Source: Rhizaria sp. SCN 62-66
Lineage: Eukaryota; Rhizaria, unplaced
DNA length: 64,000 nt
Assembly: GCA_001724265.1 (NCBI GenBank)
Contig: MEDY01000149.1
Coordinates: 1-64,000 of the forward strand
Direction: 5' to 3'
The position numbers were made by a program, and so were the translations under genes. Shown here piece after piece: positions 12,301 to 20,800 of this stretch. Below the pieces are notes generated by a model. That model searched no databases. It was given only the letters and a program-made list of their open reading frames with translations, and was not told the DNA's origin. Numbering within the stretch: the first letter of the stretch is position 1; each line of letters begins with the position of its first letter.

Positions 12301-14196
12301 CGCGCGGCTGCGTCGCGCCTGGCGGCGTTGGCCCCGCGCCCGCGCCGCTGCCGCTGCCCGCCGCGCTCGCCGCGCAGCACCCGGCGCTGGTCCCCGCGGC
12401 CGCGCTGGCCGAGGCCGACCCCGACTCGCTGCCCGCCGCGCTCTGCGGCTCCACTGCTGTCGTGAGCGGCAGCGGCGGCCGCGCTGGTGGTTGCGGGCGC
12501 GCTGTCCCGCGCCGCGCACGCTGCCGCCGCCGAGGCCGCCGCGAGCGCGCGCGCCGAGACTATCCTAGAGTGGCGCAGTGCGCGCGCGGCGTCGCTGCTG
12601 CAGAGCGCGCGCGCGCGGACGGCCGCCAAGGAGCGTCTCCGCGCGCATGACGCTGCACTGGCATCGCTCACGGCCGCGCTCGCCGCCGCGCCGCCACAGG
12701 GCCCGGCCGCGTTCGCCGACGAGGCGCCGCCGCCGCGCACGGGCGCGGGCCCCGCGGCTGGCGGCAGCGCGAGCGGCCTGAGCAGCTCCGCGAACGCGGT
12801 TGGCGCGGCCGGCAAGGGCAGCAACAGTGGCCCCAACGCCGCCGCTGCTGCCGCTGCTGCTGCTGCCGCCGCTGCCGCCGCCGCTGTTTCCGCGCAGCAC
12901 ATGCACCAGCAGCAGCAGCAGCAGTCGGCGGAGGCTTTCTCCGGCACCGGCACCTTCGGCCCCACCGGGCTCGGCGGCGCGCCCGGCATCGGCTCCCTCA
13001 CCTTCACGGCCACGGGCGCCGTCTCGGGCACTGCGGGCGGCGCCGGCGCTTCGTCCGCCGCCGCGCGCGCCGCCGCGGCCGCCATGGGCCTCGGACTGGA
13101 GCCGGTGAGTAAACCTGCGCTGTGCGCATACCTCGCGCGCCTGCAGACGGCGCTGGCCGAGGCCGTCAGCGGCGCCGCCGCGGTGCCCGACGCGGGCGCT
13201 GTCGACGGCGGCGGTGACGGCGACGGCGAGAGCAAGAGCGAGAGCGGGCCGCCGCTGTGGCGCGTGGCGGGGCCGGTGCGCGCCGCCGTCGCGCGTATTC
13301 ATCATCTGCTGCCGCAGGCCATTCTCGCACTCGTGGCGCCGGAGCCCGCGGCCGAGGACGCCGACGCCGCGGCCGCGGCCGTGGCCGCTAGTAGCGCGTC
13401 CGCCGCCGCTGCGGGCACCAACGCGGGTGCGGGCGCGGGCGAGGCGACGGGCCGCCGCAGTGGCAGCGGGCACCGGCGCGGCGCCGGCGGCGACAGCAGC
13501 GAGCGCAGCGCGAGCGCCAAGCGCCGCAACAGCAACGGCGCCGCCGCTGCCGCCGCCGCTGCTGCTGCTGCCGCCGCTGCCGCCGCTGCCGCCGCCGCCG
13601 CGGCCGCCGCGAGCGCCGAGGACGCGCCTGCCGTGTCGCCCGTGCCGGCAGCGGTGCTGGGCGCGCGCGGCGTGTTCCCGGCGTCGGCCGCGGAGGCGTG
13701 GGCACTGCAGACGCTGCCGACGATCCCCGTCGAGGCCATGTCCGCGCAGCGCGCCGACGTGCTGCGCGCGCTGGTGCGCCAGGCGCGCGCGCTGCCGGCG
13801 CCGCTGCAGACGCGGCTGCTCGCCATCGCGGTCGCGCGCGCCGAGCACCTGCTGGTGGGCTTCTACGCGCACGCCGTGCGGCTGCGCGTCGACGCCGCGC
13901 GCGAGGCCCCCGCCGCGGCCGCGGGCGGCAAGGGCGGCGTCAAGTGGGACGAGGTGCTCCAGCTTGTCGCCATCGCCAGCGCGCCCGAGCTCGAGGGCTA
14001 CGCGTCCGAGGAGCAGATGCAGACGCTGCTGCTTGCGCAGGCACTCGCCGAGGAGGCCGCGGTGGCCAAGACGGTCAAGGAGCCGGTCCGCAGGGGCGGC
14101 GCCAAGGGCGCTGCCGCCTCTGGCTCTGGTGCGGGCGCTGCAGCTGGCGCCGGCGGTGCAGGCTTTGGCAGTCCTGCCCCTAAGGTCAAGGTCTAA
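4340..14196 (+). CDS. Androglobin-like protein (calpain-like module), about 3,285 codons, with three frame breaks
   Basis: Androglobins are large chimeric proteins with a calpain-like N-terminal module, linked to flagella and spermatogenesis in animals. Start is MKRRGTVRAPNG; stop is TAA. The family opening FEDPDGIPALPPSL lies near 4922. The calpain-like block at about 5320-5710 includes GRYCVRLFVFGEFRAVTVDD, EEIWPMLLCKAFLKAF and LTGWVSV. The QGxLGDCW active-site Cys motif of proteolytic calpains is not visible, so it is probably not a protease. Beta-rich blocks resembling the later family domains occur near 7870, 9300, 9890 and 11160. A strong C-terminal family match is LRWFVRVAG with VKTAWEKAAPGRAKKAKAA at about 11940-12080. 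Long Ala/Ser tracts inflate the length. I could not identify the permuted globin domain. Reading frame moves +2, +1, +3, +1 with breaks near 10845, 11912 and 12475; no intron signal explains them. Confidence 0.82.
10815..10880 (+). other. Frame break 1 in the androglobin-like gene
   Basis: Upstream, the frame starting at 4340 encodes normal Ala/Pro sequence up to about SLAAPLPAPASGG. Downstream, coding continues one frame back as AAGLAGPTQPYATAFFGFAA. The shift equals a one-base loss or a two-base gain. The only GT..AG pair nearby spans 42 nt and would not change frame. A sequencing or assembly error in this G/C run is the likeliest cause. Confidence 0.65.
11890..11930 (+). other. Frame break 2 in the androglobin-like gene
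   Basis: The frame carrying GGNSGVTGG gives way to the frame carrying LLAGAEDRVDALRWFVRVAG, which is the best-conserved C-terminal family block. The shift again equals a one-base loss or a two-base gain. There is no intron signal. Confidence 0.65.
12460..12490 (+). other. Frame break 3 in the androglobin-like gene
   Basis: Coding passes from the frame ending LPAALCGSTAVVSGSGG to the frame reading AAALVVAGALSRAAHAAAAE. This equals a one-base gain and partly compensates breaks 1 and 2. The final frame runs unbroken to the TAA at 14194. Confidence 0.62.
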
Positions 14197-14861
14197 GCAA
14201 TGCGCGAAGATATTAGATTGACGAAGCGCCACTTAGAAAAACCGCTCGTACACCTTTTTTATTAGAGTTTGTTGATGACGTACAGAGCGCTTTGGAGTGA
14301 CACTAAAGTGCACATGTGGCGTTTATCTACATTGGATATACTATTATTACGCACACTTAATCAGCTATACATACATATCACTTCTTTTCTTTTACAGCAA
14401 CTGCCTCTTGCCACTCGGCCATCAATCTTTGTAAAGCTGGGTTACGTGAGGATAAATGATAATTACAGGAGAATCAACATCACTTTACTGTTAGGTCACT
14501 TAAGTTTATGCATCAAAATCACATTTTTCAATAACGCTCAGTCGATGTGCTTTCCCTGGACTCCGCCCGTGTGCCCTCAATCGCAATGTCAACCGCTCTC
14601 GAGTGGCGGCATGGCGGGGGGTCGGGGTGTGTCCAGCGGATTCGGTCTGCGAAGGGAGTTATTGGACGCCATTTCTGGGCCATGGATCATATTGTTTAGA
14701 ACTGTACTCTGCACGAAAGACGTTTATTTATGACTAATTATTCGCTATTTATTTTCTGAACTTCTTACGACGCTGGAAAACTGCTCATATTGTGCGAAAC
14801 CCTATCACTCTCCTTTGCCCTCGTCACTCGCCCTAGGCAAGGCCTTCCTACCCGCGCGCCG
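14197..14861. other. Intergenic region between the androglobin-like and PH-repeat genes
   Basis: AT-rich spacer of 665 bases with a short G/C-rich island at about 14540-14660. A 154-codon open frame at 14269-14733 is AT-rich and lacks the local coding bias, so I do not call it. The 3' UTR and the downstream promoter should both lie here. Confidence 0.5.
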
Positions 14862-17800
14862 ATGGAGGAAGTCTCTGTCGCGGACGCCCTGGCTGTCATG
14901 TGCACCGGGAGTCCCTTCTACATCTACGCTAACGGCACCAAGTCGCTGGTGAATCTGTTCTACGCGCGCGGCGACCCCGACGCGTTGGGCTCTGTGTTCT
15001 GGTGTGAGCCGAACAAGACGGAGCGCCACGACACGTGCAAGTTCCCGCTGCGTCTCCTCACCGACGTCTACGTCGGCAAGCAGACCGACTCTCTGCTCTC
15101 CATCCCGTCCTCCGCCGCGGCCGATGACGAGAACTGCCTCTCCCTCTGCTCTGACGTTCTCACACTCGACCTCGAGGCCGCCTCGGCCGCCGACGTCAAC
15201 TGCTGGCTCACCGGCGTCAACCACATCCTCTCCACCGACGGCGAGGGCATGGTCGAGGCCGTCGCCGGCGGCTCCGCTGTTTCCGGCGCGGCCGCCGAAG
15301 GCAGCGACAGCGAGGACGGCGGCGACAACGCGCAGGAGCTGCCCTCGCCGCAGCAATCACTCGAGCAGGCGCAGAAGTCTGCTGCCGCGCGCCGCTACAC
15401 CGTGCGCGGCCCCCCGCCTTCTGCGCTCGCCGACATTAAGGAGGAGGACGAGGACGGCGAGGAGGACGTTGCGGAGAATGACGAGGCCAACACCTCGGCC
15501 GTCTCCGCCTCCCCCGCTGCCGGCAAGTCTGCTTCCGCCGCCGCCGCCGCCGCCGCTGCCCCCGCGCTCGACCCGAACGACCCGCTCGCGGCGCTTAAGG
15601 CCGGCACCGTGATGGTGCAGTTTGAGGCTTCCGCAGGCGGGCTCCCGCCTTCCGCGCGCCCCGTCTTCGTGTGCTGGTCGCGCCCCGCCGGCCAGGCCCT
15701 AGGCAGTTTCTTCCTCGCACCCGCCAAAGTGCCGCTCTCGGCCGCGGCCCGCCGACCCTCGGCCGCGGCCGCCGGCGCGCGCGCCGCACCCCGCGCGGGC
15801 GACACGCTGGCGGCGCTGACCCCTGCCTCGCGCGCGCTGCTGCACTCGACGGCGCTGGCGGGCACCGCGCCCGGCTGCGTCGCCGTCGCGCTTGACACCA
15901 TGACCGACCTCTACCTCGGCACCGAGGCCCCGGACTTCGCCGAGTACGCTGCACTGGACCCCGAGGAGGCCTTCACCGTGGCCAACGCCGACGGGCGCTA
16001 CTCGTTCACGGCCGCCGACGCCGCCACGCTCGCCGGCTGGCTCGACGGCATCAACGCGCTGCTCTCCGAGACGGGCACCGCCGTGGTCGCCAATGAGCCC
16101 CAGCCCGAGCCATCGCCGCAGTCCGAGGCCAAGGCTGAGGCCAAGACCGATGCTGCGGAGGCCAAGCCCGAGGCGACTGCGTCCCCCGAGGCTGCTGCTG
16201 CCGCTGCCGCCACTGCGGCGACGCCCGAGACGGAGGCCAAGGCCGAGACCCCCAGAGAGGCGCAACCGCAGCGCCGCTACACTGTCAAACGCGGCGACGC
16301 CGCCGACGCCGCCGTTGCCGCCGCTGCCGCCGCTGCTGCTGCCGCCGCCCCTGCCGCCCCCGTCGCCGCCCCCGCCACGCCGGCCGCCCCCGTGCAGCCG
16401 CAGCAGGAGCTCGGTAGAGACATCTCGGTGCCGCGCGCGGCGCTTAACGGTGGCCTCGCCTTCACCTTCTACCCGGGCGCCGTCGCCGCCAAGATCTCCT
16501 ACGACGCCGAGCGCCGCGCGCTGACGGCGACGCCCGCCACCGCGGGCGCCACGCTGCCCGCCGCGGCCGGCACGGGCGTGTTGCCCGTGTCGTCGCTTGC
16601 GGACGTCTTCCTGGGATGCCAGCGGCCCGCGCTCGCCGAGGCCGGCGCCGACCGCGCAGCGTCCCTGTCGATCGTCGCCGCGGGCGGCAAGGTCGCCTGG
16701 GACGTGCAGGCCGCCAGCATCGAGGTCTTCTCTACCTTTATGGACGCGCTCTCCGACGTCATCGCCTCGTGTGGCCGCGTCGTAGCCAACAACAACAACG
16801 CCGCCACCGCCGCCACCGCCGCCGCCGCGTCTGCAGGCGTGGCCCCCGCGGCGGTGGTGGTGCCCGGCCAGACACCCGCGGGCCCGCCGCCCAAGGCGCG
16901 TGGCCCCAGCCGCCGCTTCAGCATCCAAGATCCCGCTGCCAACGCCGCCGCGCTCGCCGCGGCCAACACTGCGGGCGCCGCTCCCGAGGCCGGCGCCCCC
17001 GCTGCCGCCACTGCCGCTGCCGCTGCTGCCGCGCCCGCCGCGCCCGCCGCGCCCGCCGCGGCTGCGACCGCAGACGGCGAGGGCTGGGCCGAGGCGGACG
17101 CGAGCTCGCTGGCCGAGATGCTGCAGCGCGGCTCCCACTTCACGGGCTACGCGCAGCGCTCCGACGGCGTCGTCACCAACAAGGTCTGTCTCTTCTTCAT
17201 GCCGCGCGAGGAGCTGCTCGCGCTGGCGGCGTCGACGCCCGCCGCGGGCGACGCGGCCGCGATCAAGATGAAGAACGGCGTGGGCAAGGTGCGCGCGAGC
17301 ACGCTGGGCCGCCTGTGCTGGTGTGCGCCGAACCGCCGCGTGGCGATCAAGGACGCGTACATCGAGCTGGACGAAATCACCGACATCTATCTCGGCAAGC
17401 AGAGCCGGCTGCTGGCCTCTGCCGCCGCCAAGGCGTCCCCGCGCGACTGCTGCTTCACCGTGCTCTCGCGCTACGACCAGCTCGACCTGGCCGCGTCGTC
17501 GCCCGCGGTGCTCCAGGCCTGGCTCAAGGCGTTGCAGCGCGCCATCGTTGCCTCGGGCCGCCGCGTCGCCGCCGAGGCCGAGGTGCCGCGCGGCGAGCAG
17601 GAGGACCAGCGCCTCGTCAAGAAGAACGTCTCCAAGCGCTTCAGCGTCACCGCCACCAACTCCGCGGACGCCGCCGCTGCCGCTGCCGCCGCCACGGCCG
17701 CTGCTGCGGCCGCTCCGGCGCCCGCGCCCGCGCGCGCGGCGTCGGCGTCCGTCTCCGCGCCCGCCAAGACCGCCGCCGCTGCCAACCCCGGCCTGCGCCC

Positions 17801-20800
17801 GCTGTCGCAGTCCGTCTCCGGCCCCGCGACCGCGTCGGCCGCCGCGCCCGCGCCCGCCGCCGCATCGGCCGCCGCGACGGCGCTGGCGAACGACACGTCG
17901 CCCGTGCGGTTCATGTTGGAAGGCGCGGTGTTCTCGCGCTACTTCACGTTCCAGGGCAAACCGCAGACGCAGCGCGTGTACGTCTACTACGAGCCCCCCG
18001 CGGCGAACAACAAGGACCGCGCGGGCTTGCTTGTGTGGTGCGACGCCAAGGTCTATTCGCGCACCAACCGCCCCACGGGCGCTGCGCGCGCGACGCTGCC
18101 GCTGGCGCACCTGGCCGACGCGTACGTGGGCCGCTCCACGGCCTCCCTCAAGGCGCTGGTGGCCGAGAGCGAGGACGCGCGCACGTGTTTCACCTTCGTC
18201 GCCAAGGTTCCCGCGCCCGCGGGCGCGGCGGCGGGCACCGCGCCCACGCAGACGGTGCTGTCGCTGCGCGCTGACTCGCGCCCCGTCGTCGACAGCTGGG
18301 TCAAGGGCGTGCAGCACATCGTGGTCGGCTCCGGCAAGGCCGTCAGCAACGAGAAGCCCTCCGCCGCCGCAGAGGCCAAGGGCAAGTCCTCGCGCCGCTT
18401 CTCCGTTGCGCCCGCCGCGGCCGCCAGCGCCTCTGCGGCTGCCGCGGCGCCGGCGTCCGAGATGGGCACCGCGGCCCCCGGCCGCCGCTTCACCGTCAAG
18501 TCGGGCTCCGCCGACGCCGCCGCCGCCGCCGCGGCCGCCGCGGCCTCCGCGGGCGACTCCTCGGCGCTGTGGGCGCAGATCGCGGCTGACCCCAAGGTGG
18601 CCACGCTGCTCGAGGGCCTGACCGTGGCCGTGTACCGCTACGTGCAGAAGGACCAGCCCTCGCGCGGCGCCGCCGTGGACAAGGCGACGCTGTACCTGGG
18701 CGACGCCGTGGCCAAGGCGGGCGCCGTGTTCGTATGCGCGCACGGCATGAGCAAGGCCGATCGCGCGGCGCTGGAGCCCGCCAAGGTGGCCGCCATCGCG
18801 CGCGGCGACGCGCTGTGCCTGGCTGTGCAGGCGCTCACCGAGGTCGCCATCGGCCGCGAGGACGCCTTCTGGACGCTCGTCACGCCCAGCATCGCGGCCG
18901 ACCGTTGCCTCAAGCTCGCCACGCGCGGCCAGACGCTCTTCCTCGTCTTTGCCTCCGCTGAGGTGTGCTCCACTGCCGTCGACACGCTGCAGTACCTGTT
19001 CGAGCTCGCCGGCAAGAAGGTATTCCAGGACGAGACCACGGCCTCCACCGCCTCCACCGACGCCGCCGCGCCCGCCGCCGCCGCTGCCACCAGCGCGCCC
19101 GCGGCTGCGACCGGCAACAAGGGCGGCGCTCTGCGCAAGATGTCCATGCTCTCCGCGGTGCCCGCCCCGACGCTGCCCAACTCGGCCTTCAGCTCCATCT
19201 CGCAGGGCAGCCACTTCGTGTTGTACCCTTCGCCCGCGGCCGCGGCGGCCGGCGAGCGCCCGCGCGCCGTGTTCATGTTCTACTCCACCGAGGCCCACGG
19301 CGGCCGCGGCGCGCTCTTCTGGTCCGACTCGGCCGCCGGCAGCGCCACGGCCGCGACGGCCGCCACGGCCGAGGGTGCACGCTCGCTCCCGCTTGAGGCG
19401 CTGCGTGTGATCCTGCGCGGCAAGCAGACGCGTGCGCTGCGCAGCCGCGCCGCGGCCCGCGCGGGCGACGCTAAGTGCCTGTCGCTGCTGGCGTGCGCCG
19501 TGCCTGCGGACGCCGAAGGCGACGTCGACGCCGCGGCCGGCTTCGTGTGCGTCGACCTGGAGGCCGAGACGACGGCGCACGCGCTGGGCTGGCTCGACGG
19601 GCTCGCGCGCGTCGTTGGCCTCGCCACCGGCTCCGCTGCGGCTGCCGCCGCGCCTGCCGGTCGGCGCACGCTGCGCCGCGCTCCCGACGCCGACGCCGCT
19701 CACCAGCGCGACGTGGTGCTTGTGCAGTCCGCCGCTGCTGCCACCTCGGCCAACCCCAATGCCGACGCCGCGGACGACGCCGCACTGAGCCTGGACGCGC
19801 CCGCCGTGGCCGCCGCGCTGGCCGGCCTGCGCTGCACCGCGCTCTCGGTCTCGGGCGCCGACGGCAAGGCCGCCGCGCCCGGCGCGGGCGGCTTCGTGCG
19901 CGTTGAGCCCGGCTTCGGCCGCTACGGCGCGTTGTGCTTCGGCGCCGCGGCCGACGAGCTTGACTCGCAGATGCTGCTCGACTCGGTTAGACTCATCCAC
20001 TACGGCCCCGCACCCGAGCTCGCCGCCGCCGCCGCCGCTGCCGCCGCCGCCACCACGGACGCCGACGGCAGCTCGACGGACGCGACCGCGGGCGAAGACG
20101 CCGCCGTGACAGTGTATGGCGCGCGCGGCCGCCGCGTGGAGATGCGCTTCGCGGCGCGCGCACAGGCCACCGTGTTCCTGCAGGCTCTGGACCAGCTGCG
20201 CCTCGAGGGCGCGGCCGTGGCTCAGGCGCAGCGAGCGCGCGAGGACGCCGCCGAGGCCGCGTCCGTGTCGGCGAGAGGCGCTGGCGTCACCGACGGCGAC
20301 GCTGCTGCGACGCGCCCCGGCGCGGCGACGGCGGCGCTGCAGGCGCATGTGGCGCGAGCGGGCACTGTGATGGCGATCGGCCACGACCACGACACCGTGG
20401 TGGAGATCCTCGAGAAGGGCTCGCGCTTCACGCTTGTCTACGAGGACACCGACTCGGACGCAGAGGAGGACTCGGCGCTGCTGTCGCGGCCGATCACGCT
20501 GCAGTACACGGTCTACGTGCCGGGCCACCGCGGCGGCGGCCTGGTGCAACGCGATGCAAAGTCGGGCGTCGTCGTTGGCGCGCCCTTCCCCGTGGACTCC
20601 ATCACGGACATCGTCGTCGGCCAGTACTCGCCCACGCTCTCGACCTTGCTCGCGCACGCCTCGGCTTCGGCCGCCGCGCCCGCCGCGCCCGTTGACGCCA
20701 CGCGCGCGCTCTGCATCCTCGGCGCGGACCGCGAGCTCAACCTGCTCTGCAACAGCGCAGAGGAGCGCGCGCTCTGGCTCCTCGGCCTTAAGGCCCTGCT

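Noticed and set aside
9811-14232. Long minus-strand open frames (619 and 555 codons) opposite the androglobin-like gene
   Set aside because: Same composition effect; the plus strand carries family motifs and the opposite products are low-complexity.
14269-14733. 154-codon plus-strand open frame between the androglobin-like and PH genes
   Set aside because: AT-rich, composition unlike any neighbouring gene, no similarity recognised.
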